From positions 1-52,242 of the forward strand of contig NZ_CANPVT010000024.1 in assembly GCF_947581735.1 (NCBI RefSeq): a stretch of 52,242 nt of DNA, read 5' to 3'. The translations under genes and the position numbers were made by a program. Below are positions 38,862-48,665 of this stretch, in pieces. Numbering within the stretch: position 1 is the first letter of the stretch; each line of letters starts with the position of its first letter. A model generated the notes under the pieces. It saw nothing but the letters and a program-made list of their open reading frames with translations, did no database searches and had not been told where the DNA came from. The stretch comes from Candidatus Palauibacter soopunensis (GTDB lineage Bacteria; Gemmatimonadota; Gemmatimonadetes; Palauibacterales; Palauibacteraceae).

Positions 38862-40009
38862 GCGGCGCGCCGGCCCATGAGCGTGAGCATCTCGCGGGCG
38901 ATGTCGAGGGCCGCATGCGGCCGGCCACGGCTCGCGGCGGCCGCCGACATCCGGGTCAGGCGCGCGTCGTCGGTGAGGATATCGCGACACAGCGACCACA
39001 GCTCGCCGGCCTCGAGTCCCTCCTCCTCGCGAACTTCCGCGGCGCCCGCCGCCGCCAGCGCCCGCGCGTTCGTCAGCTGGTGCCCCCCGGCCGAGGTCGG
39101 AAGCGGCACGAGCACGGCCGGTCGGCCCGCGGCGCACAATTCGGCCAGCGACATCGCGCCCGCCCGGCACAGCGCAAGCGTCACCCTGTCCAGTTGTCGG
39201 CCCAGGTCGTCGATGTAGGAGACGACGCGCACCCGGTCCGCGAAGGGAAGCTCCGACGTGCGCGCGGAGAGTTCGGCCGCGTGCGCGGGTCCGGCGATCC
39301 ACACGACCGAGACGCCGTCCGGCCACGCGGAGGCGTCCCGCGCCGCCCATTCCAGATCCCGCAGAAAGGCCCGGTTGAGGCCGAGCGCGCCCTGGCTTCC
39401 GCCGAAGACGAGGAGGTTGCGGCCCGCGGGCCAATCGAAGCGGGCTGCAGCCGAGCCGCCGGAACTGCCGGCGTCCGTCGCGCCGTCCAGCGAGGGGGCG
39501 ACCGGGTTCCCCAGCGCGCTCAGGCGCGTGCGCCCCCCGACCCGGAGCCGGTCCTCGGCCTCGGGGTATCCGAGGTGGATCTGATCGACGCCCGGCGCGA
39601 ACAGGCGCGTCACGAGCCCGGGAGCCGCGTTCTGCTCCTGAATCGCCGTGGGAACTCCGTGCAGGCGGGCTCCCGCAAGCGCGGGCCCCGCCACGTATCC
39701 CCCCGTGCCCACGACGAGCCGCGGATCAAAATCCCGGAACGCACGCCGCACGCCGGCGAGGACGGTCGGAGCCGACGCGAACAGACGCCAGTTTCGCCAC
39801 GGCCGCTGCCGGTACAGCGGTTGGAGCGGCAGGAGCCGGAACTCGTACCCGGCGTCAGGCAGCACGCGGGCCTCCAACCCCCGCCGTCCGCCCAGGAACA
39901 CGCATTCGACGTCGGGGGCCAGCCGACCGAAGGCCGCCGCCAGGTTCAGGGCGGGGTACAGGTGGCCGCCCGTGCCGCCTCCCGCGAGCAGGATACGAGG
40001 CGACGCCAT
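38858..40009 (-). CDS. murG: Lipid II GlcNAc transferase MurG
   Basis: This encodes 383 residues. Glycine-rich loops ILLAGGGTGGHLYPALNLA and GTGGYVAGPALAGA, then IQEQNAAPGLVTRLF and GGSQGALGLN, and the donor-site region AGAMSLAELCAAGRPAVLVPLP mark the GT28 family. It acts at the cytoplasmic face of the inner membrane, turning lipid I into lipid II. It starts 3 bp after the ftsW stop. Confidence 0.95.
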   Translation of the reverse strand: MASPRILLAGGGTGGHLYPALNLAAAFGRLAPDVECVFLGGRRGLEARVLPDAGYEFRLLPLQPLYRQRPWRNWRLFASAPTVLAGVRRAFRDFDPRLVVGTGGYVAGPALAGARLHGVPTAIQEQNAAPGLVTRLFAPGVDQIHLGYPEAEDRLRVGGRTRLSALGNPVAPSLDGATDAGSSGGSAAARFDWPAGRNLLVFGGSQGALGLNRAFLRDLEWAARDASAWPDGVSVVWIAGPAHAAELSARTSELPFADRVRVVSYIDDLGRQLDRVTLALCRAGAMSLAELCAAGRPAVLVPLPTSAGGHQLTNARALAAAGAAEVREEEGLEAGELWSLCRDILTDDARLTRMSAAAASRGRPHAALDIAREMLTLMGRRAA

Positions 40010-40012
40010 GCG

Positions 40013-41167
40013 TCAGCATCTCCGCCGTGAAGCCACGTTGATCAGGATGCCCGTGACGCCGAGCGCGATGACGAGCCCCGTGCCGCCGGAACTGATGAAG
40101 GGGAGGCTCACCCCCGTCGTGGGCAGCAGCCCCATCGTGATCCCGATGTGTCCGAACGCTCCGATGGCGACGATCGCCGTAAGCCCGATCGCAATCAGGC
40201 GCCCGAACAGGTCCGGGGCGGACTTCGCGATCCGGAATCCGAGGTGCGTCCACGCAAGGAAAAGGACGAGCATCGTGACCGCGCCCACGAATCCCCATTC
40301 CTCCGCGATAATCGGATAGATGAAGTCGTTCTGCGCTTCGGGCAGGTAGTGAAGCTTCTGTGTGCTTTCGCCGTAGCCCGCGCCGAGGATCCCGCCCGAG
40401 CCGATCGCAATCTGCGCCTGCTGCAACTGGTAGCCGGCGCCCGAGGTGTCCGCCTCCGGATTGAGAAACGCGAGGATCCGTGTGAGCTGGTAGCTGTTCG
40501 AGCGCACGAGCCACCACACCCCCGCGCCGATGGGCAGCGCGAGGAGGAGGAAGTGCCGGATGCGCATCCCGGCGGCGAAGAGCACGGTCGCGGCCAGCGC
40601 AGCCGTGATCAGCGTCGCCGAGAGGTGCGGCTCCGCCGCGATGAGGACGAGGAGGGGGCTCAGGACGAGGAGGAACGGGAGCACTCCGCTCAGGAAGCTG
40701 CCGAAGTTCCGTTGCTTGCGAACGGCGAGCGCGGCCGTCCAGAAGACGACCGCGACCTTGGCCAGTTCCGAGGGCTGGAAGGTCGCGGGCCCGAGCATCA
40801 GCCAGCGGCGGGATCCGTTCCGGACAGGCGCGATGTCCGTCGTGAACGGGAGGATCATGACGACGAGGAGGGCGGCTACCGCCCCGAGGATCGGCCACGC
40901 GAACCGCCGGTAGGTGCGATAGTCGATGAAGGCGGCCACGATCAGCGCCACGAAACCGACGGCGGCGCGAGCCAGCTGGCCCATGAGGACGTGGTTCCCC
41001 GGCAGTCCGCTCTGCTGCGCCGCGAAGGAGCTCGCGGAATAGACGGAGAGGAGCCCGAACACGACGAGGACGAGCGTGATCCCGATGAGCGCATTCCGCA
41101 CCCACGCCGGCGAGCCGGCGAACTCCTGCACGCGCGGGAGTTCCCGTGAGATGGCGTGATCCGTCAC
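40013..41167 (-). CDS. ftsW: Septal peptidoglycan polymerase FtsW
   Basis: This encodes 384 residues from GTG, overlapping the murD stop (GTGA). It has about ten membrane helices with SEDS-family signatures (GLLSVYSASSFAA, RRWLMLGPATFQPSELAKVAVV, GYQLQQAQIAIGSGG, NDFIYPIIAEEWGF, PFISSGGTGLVI). It polymerises lipid II together with the FtsI transpeptidase of the same operon. Confidence 0.95.
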   Translation of the reverse strand: MTDHAISRELPRVQEFAGSPAWVRNALIGITLVLVVFGLLSVYSASSFAAQQSGLPGNHVLMGQLARAAVGFVALIVAAFIDYRTYRRFAWPILGAVAALLVVMILPFTTDIAPVRNGSRRWLMLGPATFQPSELAKVAVVFWTAALAVRKQRNFGSFLSGVLPFLLVLSPLLVLIAAEPHLSATLITAALAATVLFAAGMRIRHFLLLALPIGAGVWWLVRSNSYQLTRILAFLNPEADTSGAGYQLQQAQIAIGSGGILGAGYGESTQKLHYLPEAQNDFIYPIIAEEWGFVGAVTMLVLFLAWTHLGFRIAKSAPDLFGRLIAIGLTAIVAIGAFGHIGITMGLLPTTGVSLPFISSGGTGLVIALGVTGILINVASRRRC

Positions 41168-42573
41168 GTCGCCCGCTCCGAGTCCGGGCCTTCGTACGAT
41201 TCGCGGACGCACCGTTCGAATGTCCGGCCCCGCTTCCGGTAGTCCGGGAACATGTCGTAGCTCGAGCAGGCCGGAGAGAAGAGGACGACATCGCCGGGAT
41301 GGGCGGCTGCGCGAGCACGGCGCACGAGCTGCGGGACTCCGCCGGCGACCTCGATCGGCGCCACGTCGCCCAGTTCCCGGACGATCTGCGGCGCGGCTTC
41401 TCCGAACGCGATCAGGGCCCGTGCGTTCTCGCGCAGCGCGGGCGCGAGCGACCGGTACGACTCGCCCTTGTGCCGGCCTCCGAGGAGCGCCACGAGGGGC
41501 CGGTCGAACGCGTTGAGCGCGACGCGGGTCGCGGAGACGTTCGTTCCCTTGGAATCGTTGATCCACAGGACGTCCTCGAACTCGCCCACCCTCTGGAGGC
41601 GATGGGGAAGTCCCTGGAAGGAAGCGAGTCCGGCTCCGATCGCCGCGGCCTCGCAACCGGCGAGCGCCGCTCCAAGACCCGCCATGAGCGCGTTCATGAC
41701 ATTGTGGACGCCGACGAGTTGCAGTTCGCCGGCCGCGATCCACGGCTGCGGCGCCCCCCCTGCCTCGAGACGCTGGACCAGTCTCCCGGCTTCGTCCAGC
41801 CACGCTCCGGGTTCCTCGTGCGGCTCGATCGAGGCGATGTAGCGGCGCCCGGCGGCCGGTTCCGCCATGGCGAGCACATCGTCGTCATCCCCGTTCAGGA
41901 CCCAGCGGCTGTCCTCGTCGGCGTTCGCGAACAGGCGCGCCTTGTCCTCGTAGTAGCGCTCGATGCTCGAATACCAGTCGAGGTGGTCCGCGGCGAGGTT
42001 CACGAGCAGGCCGATCTCGGGCCTGAACGCCTGGAGATCGGCGAGCTGGAAGGAACTCAGCTCGACCACGAGCCAGTCCGGCTGCTGTTTCATCAACGGA
42101 ATCTCGGAGAGGGGACGGCCGATGTTCCCCGCGGTGAGCGCGTCCACGCCGGCCTGCTGCAGCAGGTGCCCGCAGAGCGCGGTCGTCGTCGTCTTGCCGT
42201 TCGTGCCCGTGATGCCGATGACCCTTGAGCGGAGGTGGCGGTAGGCGACCTCGATTTCGGCCACGGTGGGCACCCCCGCGTCCGCCACCGTCCGCCGGAT
42301 TTCGGCGGTCGGCGATATTCCCGGACTGGTGACGACGAGGTCGGCGTTGAGGATTCTCTCCACGTCGTGCTGTCCCACTTCCGCGTCGATGCCCTCCGCG
42401 GTGAGGGCTTCCACGGCCTCGCGCTGCCGGGGACCCTCGAAGGCGTCGCTCGCATATACGTCCGCTCCGAGCGCGTGCAGGAGGCGCGCCGCGGCGGTTC
42501 CCGACACTCCGAGTCCGAGAACGGCCACGGGCTCGCCGGGCCCGAAGAGCGGAGGGCGACGGTCGTCCGCCAT
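41164..42573 (-). CDS. murD: UDP-MurNAc-L-alanine--D-glutamate ligase MurD
   Basis: This encodes 469 residues from the ATG that shares one base with the mraY stop (TGATG). It has VAVLGLGVSGTAAARLL, VTSPGISP, ATP loop GITGTNGKTTTTALCG, LVNLAADHLDWY and WINDSKGTNVSATRVAL with the family Asp-Ser-Lys. The frame extends into mraY, but family length and the start overlap support the shorter protein. It adds D-Glu. Confidence 0.95.
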   Translation of the reverse strand: MADDRRPPLFGPGEPVAVLGLGVSGTAAARLLHALGADVYASDAFEGPRQREAVEALTAEGIDAEVGQHDVERILNADLVVTSPGISPTAEIRRTVADAGVPTVAEIEVAYRHLRSRVIGITGTNGKTTTTALCGHLLQQAGVDALTAGNIGRPLSEIPLMKQQPDWLVVELSSFQLADLQAFRPEIGLLVNLAADHLDWYSSIERYYEDKARLFANADEDSRWVLNGDDDDVLAMAEPAAGRRYIASIEPHEEPGAWLDEAGRLVQRLEAGGAPQPWIAAGELQLVGVHNVMNALMAGLGAALAGCEAAAIGAGLASFQGLPHRLQRVGEFEDVLWINDSKGTNVSATRVALNAFDRPLVALLGGRHKGESYRSLAPALRENARALIAFGEAAPQIVRELGDVAPIEVAGGVPQLVRRARAAAHPGDVVLFSPACSSYDMFPDYRKRGRTFERCVRESYEGPDSERAT

Positions 42574-43679
42574 CAGCGGATCTTGAGCGTCGCGAGGCCG
42601 ACGAGCGCGCAGATGACGCCGACGATATAGAACCGCGTGACGACCTGCGTCTCGGGCCAGCCGAGTTTCTCGAAGTGGTGATGCAGCGGGGCCATGCGCA
42701 GGAGCCGGCGGCCCTCCCCCCACCGACGGCGGCTGAACTTGAACCATCCGGTCTGGAAGATCACGGACAGCCCTTCGAGGACGAACACGCCCCCGACGAT
42801 GACGAGGAGGAATTCGGACTTCAGGAGCACGGCGACGGCGCCGATCGCGCCTCCGAGCGCGAGGGAACCCGTGTCGCCCATGAAGACCTGCGCCGGATGA
42901 GCGTTGAACCAGAGGAAGCCGATCGCCGCCCCCGCCAGCGCGGCGCAGAACACCGACAGCTCCCCGGCCCCGTTCAGGTACAGGACGCCGAGATAGGCCG
43001 ACGTGTCCACCCGGCCGATCGCGTAGGCGAAGGCGCCGAACGTGAGGGCGGCAATCGCGGCGAGTCCCGTGGCCAGCCCGTCGAGGCCATCCGTCAGGTT
43101 CACCGTGTTCGCGCTTCCCGCCACGACGATGGCGACGAACAGCGGGAAGATCGCCGGGGTGAGGACGACGGTCAGATCCTTGAAGAACGGGAGCATCGTC
43201 TGCGTCGCCCCGTAGGAGGACAGGGGCTGCCAGAGAAGGAACCCGCCGAGCACCAGGCCCAGCACGAACTGCCAGATGAACTTGTACCGCGCGATCAGGC
43301 CCCGCGAATGGCGGCGCACGATCTTCAGGTAGTCGTCCATGAAGCCGATCGCGCCCATCCAGGCGGTGACGACGAGGGCGACCCACACGTAGGTGTTGTC
43401 CAGGCGTGCCCAGAGAAGCGTGGGCAGGAGACAGGCGGCGAGGATGATGATGCCGCCCATGGTCGGGGTACCCGCCTTCGCGAGGTGCGCGGCCGGCCCC
43501 TCGGCCCGCACGACCTGTCCGATCCCGTGCTTCCGGAGTCTGCGAATCACTCCCGGTCCGATGATGAACGCGGTGAGAAGGGCGGTCACCATGGCGCCGG
43601 CCGCGCGGAACGAGATGTACTGGAACACGTTGAACAGGATGTGCTGGTCCGCGAGCGGGAAGAGGAAGTGGTAGAGCAT
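42573..43679 (-). CDS. mraY: Phospho-MurNAc-pentapeptide translocase MraY
   Basis: This encodes 368 residues with about ten membrane helices. The catalytic signatures are GKxxTPTMGG-like KAGTPTMGGIIIL, MGAIGFMDDYLKI, NTVNLTDGLDGLATG, NAHPAQVFMGDTGSLALGG and the loop LHHHFEKLGWPETQVV. It makes lipid I at the inner membrane. The start shares a base with the murF stop. Confidence 0.96.
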   Translation of the reverse strand: MLYHFLFPLADQHILFNVFQYISFRAAGAMVTALLTAFIIGPGVIRRLRKHGIGQVVRAEGPAAHLAKAGTPTMGGIIILAACLLPTLLWARLDNTYVWVALVVTAWMGAIGFMDDYLKIVRRHSRGLIARYKFIWQFVLGLVLGGFLLWQPLSSYGATQTMLPFFKDLTVVLTPAIFPLFVAIVVAGSANTVNLTDGLDGLATGLAAIAALTFGAFAYAIGRVDTSAYLGVLYLNGAGELSVFCAALAGAAIGFLWFNAHPAQVFMGDTGSLALGGAIGAVAVLLKSEFLLVIVGGVFVLEGLSVIFQTGWFKFSRRRWGEGRRLLRMAPLHHHFEKLGWPETQVVTRFYIVGVICALVGLATLKIR

Positions 43680-45076
43680 CAGGCGCCCCCTCCGAAACGG
43701 GCTTCCAGTTCGTCGATGACCCGCTCGAGCCGGACGCCGCGCGAACCCTTCACGAGCACGACCTCATCTCCTTCCAGCGCGTCCGCGAACGGTCGCACGG
43801 CCGCTTCGGGATCCTCCGCCCGGATCAGGGCAGAACCGTGCACGCCGTCGAATGGCGCGTCGCAGAAGAGGCCTGTGGCCGCGATGACGTCGAACCCCGC
43901 GGCCCGCATCTCGTCGCCGATCTCGCGGTGCGCCCTGGTCTCCTGGGGGCCGAGTTCGAGCATCGAGCCCGCGAACACGGCGCGGCGGCGGCCCGGGAGC
44001 AGATCGCGAGTCTGGGCGATCGCCGCGCGAAACGAATCCGGGTTGGCGTTGTAGCAGTCGGCCAGCACCGTCAGGCGCCCGATGCGGCGCAACGCACCGC
44101 GCAGGCCGAGTGGTTCGTAGCGCGACAGCCCTCGGGCGACCGCGTCGCACGGCACCTCCAGCGACTCCGCCAGCGCCGCCGCGATCAGCGCGTCCCGCAG
44201 GTGATGCTCGCCGCCCACGCCGAGCGCGACGCGAGCGCCGCCGCGGCGGAACTCGATCCGGTCCGCTTCGACCGTGTACGCCTCGGGTGCGAAGTCGGCC
44301 TCCGGTCCGAAGCCGGCCACGATCGCGTCGGGCCGGTGGGCCCGGGCGGCGTCCGCGAGGATGGCGGGTTCCTCTCCCACGACGAGCACGCCGCGGCCCG
44401 AGGCGCCGTGCGCCAGCCCCATCTTTTCCCGCAGCACGCCGTCCACATCCCCGAAACACTCGAGGTGCGCGGCGCCGACGGTCGTGATGACGACGTGGTC
44501 GGGCCAGGCGATCTCCGCCAGTCGGGCGATCTCACCGGGCTCGCTCGCCCCCACTTCCAGAACCCAGGCGTCCGCGTCGGGAGGGGCGCGCAGGATCGTG
44601 AGCGGGAGCCCCACCTGGCTGTTGTAGTTCCCTTCCGTGCGGTACACGCGGCGGGATTCGGAGAGGGCGCAGGCGATCATCTCCTTCACGGTCGTCTTGC
44701 CCGAACTGCCCGTGATCGCCACGACGGCGGCGCCGGATTCGCGACGGGCGCGTGCGGCGAGATCGCCGAGCGCCCTCAGAGGGTCGGCGACGGCAAAGTA
44801 CTCCAGCCCCAGCGCGGGATCTTCCCGTCCGGCACGAACGATCGCGCCCGGCGCGCCCCGGGACGCCGCCTGGGGCAGGAAGTCGGCCGCATCGTGCCGT
44901 GCCCCCGTGAGCGCGACGAACAACTCGCCGGGCTTCAGCGTCCTCGAATCGCAGGATACGCCGGTGTACGCCCGCTCTCCGGCGTCGCGGGGGCTCGCGG
45001 CGCCGCCGGCGTCCAGGCGGAGCGCCGCCCGAATCCAGCCCGAGCGCAACGGCGGAGCCTGCGTGGCCGCCGTCAC
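43679..45076 (-). CDS. murF: UDP-MurNAc-tripeptide--D-alanyl-D-alanine ligase MurF
   Basis: This encodes 465 residues from GTG, overlapping the murE stop (GTGA). It has CDSRTLKPGELFVALTGARHD, the ATP loop ITGSSGKTTVKEMIA, EGNYNSQVGLPLTIL, GASEPGEIARLAEI and ADCYNANPDSFRAAI. It adds the D-Ala-D-Ala dipeptide. The dipeptide-making Ddl is not encoded in this cluster. Confidence 0.95.
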   Translation of the reverse strand: MTAATQAPPLRSGWIRAALRLDAGGAASPRDAGERAYTGVSCDSRTLKPGELFVALTGARHDAADFLPQAASRGAPGAIVRAGREDPALGLEYFAVADPLRALGDLAARARRESGAAVVAITGSSGKTTVKEMIACALSESRRVYRTEGNYNSQVGLPLTILRAPPDADAWVLEVGASEPGEIARLAEIAWPDHVVITTVGAAHLECFGDVDGVLREKMGLAHGASGRGVLVVGEEPAILADAARAHRPDAIVAGFGPEADFAPEAYTVEADRIEFRRGGARVALGVGGEHHLRDALIAAALAESLEVPCDAVARGLSRYEPLGLRGALRRIGRLTVLADCYNANPDSFRAAIAQTRDLLPGRRRAVFAGSMLELGPQETRAHREIGDEMRAAGFDVIAATGLFCDAPFDGVHGSALIRAEDPEAAVRPFADALEGDEVVLVKGSRGVRLERVIDELEARFGGGA

Positions 45077-46569
45077 GCCGTTTCTCCGGGTAGCCCGGAT
45101 GTGCCGGGACGTACCGGGAGGAGATCCTCCACGATCCGACGCTCGTCGAAGGGCAGTCGCTCTTCGCCGATGACCTGGACCGTCTCGTGTCCCTTGCCGA
45201 GGAGCGCGACCGCATCGGCCGGGCCGGCCTCGGCGAGTCCCCGCGCAATCGCCTCCCGTCGGTCGACGACGATCTCGTAGCTGTCCGGCGGGAGCCCGAC
45301 GACCATCTGACGGCAGATCTCCGACGGGTCCTCCGACCGGGGATTGTCGCTCGTGACGATCGCGACATCCGCCAGGCGGGCGAGGATGCTCCCCATCTGC
45401 GGCCGCTTGCCGGGGTCCCGGTCGCCGCCACAGCCGAGGAGAGCGATGACCCGACCCGGCACGATCGCCCGCAACGAGGAGAGCGCCCGCTCGCACGAAT
45501 CCGGGTTGTGCGCGAAATCGCGGACGACGAAGACCGGCTCTCGCGACAACACTTCCATGCGCCCCGGCACGGACGGCGCCGCGGAGAGCCGGGCAGCGAT
45601 CCGTTCGAGCGGCATGCCGAAGCCCCACGCGACGGCGGCGGCCGCGAGGGCGTTCCGCACGTTGAAATCGGCGGGAAGCGGCAGCGACACGGCGGCTGCC
45701 TCGCCGGGCGCCCGCAACGTGAAGCGCGCGCCCCCCGCGTAGAGGTCGAGTTCATCCGGCCACAGATCGGCGGTCGACTCGAAGCCGTAGCGGAGCGTCG
45801 TGGCGTTCGCCGGCGCGATCTCCTTCCACGCGGGCTCATCGTCGTTCACCGCGCAGACGCCACCCGGCACCAGCAGCTCGAGCAGGCGCAGCTTGGCCTC
45901 CCGATACGCCTCGATATCCGGATGATATTCGAGGTGTTCGCGGCTGAAGCTCGTGAAGCCCACGGCATCGAAGGAGAAGCCATCCGCGCGGCGCTGGTCG
46001 AGCGCGTGCGACGAAACCTCGAGGACCGCCGCCTCGGCGCCACTCGCCCGCAACGCGGCGAGTTCGAGGGCCAGGTCGATCGGATCGGGGGTCGTCAGCC
46101 CCGGGTCCCCGACTTCACCGTCGGTGGATACGGTGCCCAGGGTGCCCAATGCCGCGGCAGGTCCCATGTCGTCCAGGATCCAGCGCGTGAGCCAGGCGGT
46201 CGTCGACTTTCCGTTGGTTCCCGTGATGCCGACGAGGCGGAGCGCCTCGCCGGGGTCGCCGGCGAAGAGCGCGGCGAGATGAGATACGGCCGCCCGAGCG
46301 TCGCGGACGGCCAGTTGCGGGAGGTCGATACGCGCGACGCGCTCGACTACGGCGGCGCCGGCCCCCGCACGCTTGACCGCGTCCAGGAAGGCGTGGCCAT
46401 CGACACGCGTCCCCGGAATCGCGCAGAAGAGGTCGCCGGCGCCGACCAGGCGGGAGTCCGAACGCAACGCGGGGAACTCCGCGGGAGGAACGCCTCTCCA
46501 CCGTGGTTCGAGGCCCGCCTCGTCAAGCCTGCGCTCAACCTGTCGGTTCGTTGTTGGCTGTTGCGGCAA
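45073..46569 (-). CDS. murE: UDP-MurNAc-dipeptide--meso-diaminopimelate ligase MurE
   Basis: This encodes 498 residues from TTG with GGAGGGAGG about 14 bases upstream, so the start is uncertain by a few codons. It has SDSRLVGAGDLFCAIPG, the ATP loop GITGTNGKSTTAWL, EVSSHALDQRR and TSFSREHLEYH. The specificity motif TSDNPRSEDP matches DNPRxEDP, which selects meso-diaminopimelate. This is direct evidence for DAP-type peptidoglycan. Confidence 0.94.
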   Translation of the reverse strand: MPQQPTTNRQVERRLDEAGLEPRWRGVPPAEFPALRSDSRLVGAGDLFCAIPGTRVDGHAFLDAVKRAGAGAAVVERVARIDLPQLAVRDARAAVSHLAALFAGDPGEALRLVGITGTNGKSTTAWLTRWILDDMGPAAALGTLGTVSTDGEVGDPGLTTPDPIDLALELAALRASGAEAAVLEVSSHALDQRRADGFSFDAVGFTSFSREHLEYHPDIEAYREAKLRLLELLVPGGVCAVNDDEPAWKEIAPANATTLRYGFESTADLWPDELDLYAGGARFTLRAPGEAAAVSLPLPADFNVRNALAAAAVAWGFGMPLERIAARLSAAPSVPGRMEVLSREPVFVVRDFAHNPDSCERALSSLRAIVPGRVIALLGCGGDRDPGKRPQMGSILARLADVAIVTSDNPRSEDPSEICRQMVVGLPPDSYEIVVDRREAIARGLAEAGPADAVALLGKGHETVQVIGEERLPFDERRIVEDLLPVRPGTSGLPGETA

Positions 46570-46624
46570 AGTCCAGTGGTTAACCTCCCTCCAGTCTTGT
46601 ATTCCCGAGACCCGTCTTCGTTCG

Positions 46625-46639
46625 CGAGAGGCCCTCTCG
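46625..46639. other. Small hairpin in the ftsI-murE gap
   Basis: CGAGAG-GCC-CTCTCG is a 6-bp stem with a 3-nt loop inside the 71-bp gap, the largest gap between rsmH and ftsZ. It could be a processing or partial attenuation site. Confidence 0.35.
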
Positions 46640-46640
46640 G

Positions 46641-48665
46641 CTATCTCAGGACGACGGTCCCACCCCGGAGCAACTCACTCCCGGGCGCGGGGCTCTGTCC
46701 CACGACGGCCCCCTGTCCGCGCCACTCCACGCGGAGACCGAGCGCGTGCAGGCGCGCGGCCGCCGCCCGCGCGGACAGTCCGGCCAGGTCCGGCAGCGCG
46801 ACGACGCCCCTCCCGCTCGTGTCGGTCCCGTCGGGCGTACCGTCCACGCCCGTACCGCTCGAGGCGAAGATGACGGCACCCTCCGGCGAGCCGGCCGCAG
46901 GCCCGCCGGACCACGGCCGGGGACGAGCGTCGGAGACGACGAGACGTGGATCCACCTGCACGCCATCAGCCGCGAGCGCCGCCTTGAGGGTCGCCTGGCT
47001 TGTAGGCGCCGCGATCGCGCCCCCGTAGTAGACACCGCCCTTCGGGTCTTCGAGTCGCGTGAGGATGACGATTCGCGGGTCATCCGCCGGCGCGAAGCCG
47101 ACGAAGGAGGCGCGGTACCGTCCCGGTGCGTAGCGGCCGTCCACGGCGAGGCGGGCCGTTCCCGTCTTTCCGGCGACCGCGAACCGCGCCATGCTCGCGA
47201 GCGTTCCGGTGCCGTCCCGGACGACCTCCTCCAGCACCCCGCGAACCGCCGCCGCCACTTCCTCGGAAATGACGCGCCTCACCGGAGTCGGGTCGAAGCG
47301 GCGCACCAGGTGCCCGGACGGATCCCGTATCTCCCGGACGAGGCTCGGCCGCATCAGCACGCCGCCGTTCGCGATGGCCCCATAGGCCAGGGCGAGTTGC
47401 AGGGATGTGGCGGAGATCTCGTACCCGATCGCGTGCGAAGCGGGGCTGAGCGAGGTCCACGACTCGGGCCGGCGGAGGCGCCCCGGCGATTCGGCGAGGT
47501 GCCCCAACTGTGTCCGGATGCCGAAACCGAAGTCACGCAGGTAGCGATGCTGGACTGCGGGCGTCAGGCGGGCGGACAGCTTCGCGGCCCCCACGTTGCT
47601 CGATTTGGAGATGATCCTTCGCACGCTGAGCGTGTCGTAGCCGTGGACGTCCGAGATCACCCTCGAGCCGATCCGCAGCCGGCCATCCTCGACATCCACG
47701 ATCTCGTCCAGATCGACGAGATCTTCGCTGAGGAGGGACGCGAGAAGGAACGGCTTCAGCGTGGAGCCGGGTTCGTACGGATCGCTGAGACCCGAGATCC
47801 GGTCGGCCGCTCCGTCGGTGCGCTCGCTCGCCAGCGCGAGAATCTCGCCGGTACGCGGATCGAGGAGGACGATGTCGCCCCCGCCCGCCCCCGTCTTCGC
47901 GAGCGCGCGCGCAAGTTCGTTCTCGGCGATCCGCTGCAGTTCGGCGTCGAGCGTGAGCACGACATCGTGTCCGGGCACCGCCTCGACGACCTGTCCGCCG
48001 GGCGGACGGTAGGCGTTGCGATGGCCATCGAGTCGAACCTCCGCGCGGCCGGGCTGGCCGACGAGCCAGAAGTCGAGATCGGCCTCGAGGCCCGTTCCGC
48101 CCCGGCCATCGGACCCCACGGCGCCGATGAGACGGCGGCCCATGCTGCGGGGGTATTCTCTCGCGGACCGGCTCTCGAAGTAGATCCCACGTCCGATCGT
48201 CCGCTGTAGCCGAACACGTTCCTCGTCACTCACGTCGCTCGCGACGAGGGACCAACCGCCCGCGGCTTCCGCGATGGCGCTCCGGCGCTCCGGCGCCACC
48301 GGCACGACCGAGGCAACCGTCTCGATGGCCTCGGCCCGGTCGACGCGCAGTTCGTCTACGGCCAGAAAGACCTGGTATCGCGTGTCCGGCGCCGCGAGGA
48401 CGCGGCCGCGACGATCCAGAATCCGCCCGCGTACCGCGGGCAACAACTCCCATTCGGCGCTCTGTGCGACCTGCCTCGCGCGATGCGCCTCGCCTTCGAG
48501 GATCTGGAGGTCGCCCAGGCGCACGGCATACGCCAACGCGACGAGGGTGAACGCGACGCCCAGCGCACGATGCCGGGTGCGCTGCGTGCGTGCGAGCGCC
48601 GCCTCGCGCGCGTCGCCCGCAAAGCCCTCGAGCTGCGTCGTGCTGTGAATGCCGAAACGCGTCAC
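46641..48665 (-). CDS. ftsI: Septal transpeptidase FtsI (PBP3) with one PASTA domain
   Basis: This encodes 674 residues. There is one N-terminal membrane helix (about 35-52). The class B dimerisation domain follows (RGRILDRRGRVLAAP), then the transpeptidase domain with S301-TLK (EPGSTLKPFLLAS), SSN (SKSSNVGAAKL) and KTGTA. A single C-terminal PASTA repeat (VVALPDLAGLSARAAAARL to the end) is more typical of Gram-positive and some deep-branching Gram-negative PBPs than of E. coli FtsI. It cross-links septal peptidoglycan with FtsW. The ATG overlaps the ftsL stop. Confidence 0.94.
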   Translation of the reverse strand: MTRFGIHSTTQLEGFAGDAREAALARTQRTRHRALGVAFTLVALAYAVRLGDLQILEGEAHRARQVAQSAEWELLPAVRGRILDRRGRVLAAPDTRYQVFLAVDELRVDRAEAIETVASVVPVAPERRSAIAEAAGGWSLVASDVSDEERVRLQRTIGRGIYFESRSAREYPRSMGRRLIGAVGSDGRGGTGLEADLDFWLVGQPGRAEVRLDGHRNAYRPPGGQVVEAVPGHDVVLTLDAELQRIAENELARALAKTGAGGGDIVLLDPRTGEILALASERTDGAADRISGLSDPYEPGSTLKPFLLASLLSEDLVDLDEIVDVEDGRLRIGSRVISDVHGYDTLSVRRIISKSSNVGAAKLSARLTPAVQHRYLRDFGFGIRTQLGHLAESPGRLRRPESWTSLSPASHAIGYEISATSLQLALAYGAIANGGVLMRPSLVREIRDPSGHLVRRFDPTPVRRVISEEVAAAVRGVLEEVVRDGTGTLASMARFAVAGKTGTARLAVDGRYAPGRYRASFVGFAPADDPRIVILTRLEDPKGGVYYGGAIAAPTSQATLKAALAADGVQVDPRLVVSDARPRPWSGGPAAGSPEGAVIFASSGTGVDGTPDGTDTSGRGVVALPDLAGLSARAAAARLHALGLRVEWRGQGAVVGQSPAPGSELLRGGTVVLR

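Noticed and set aside
37443-45628. N-terminally extended murC, ftsW, murD and murF frames
   Set aside because: The frames are open into the preceding genes, but family length, start overlaps with upstream stops and family N-termini support the shorter proteins.
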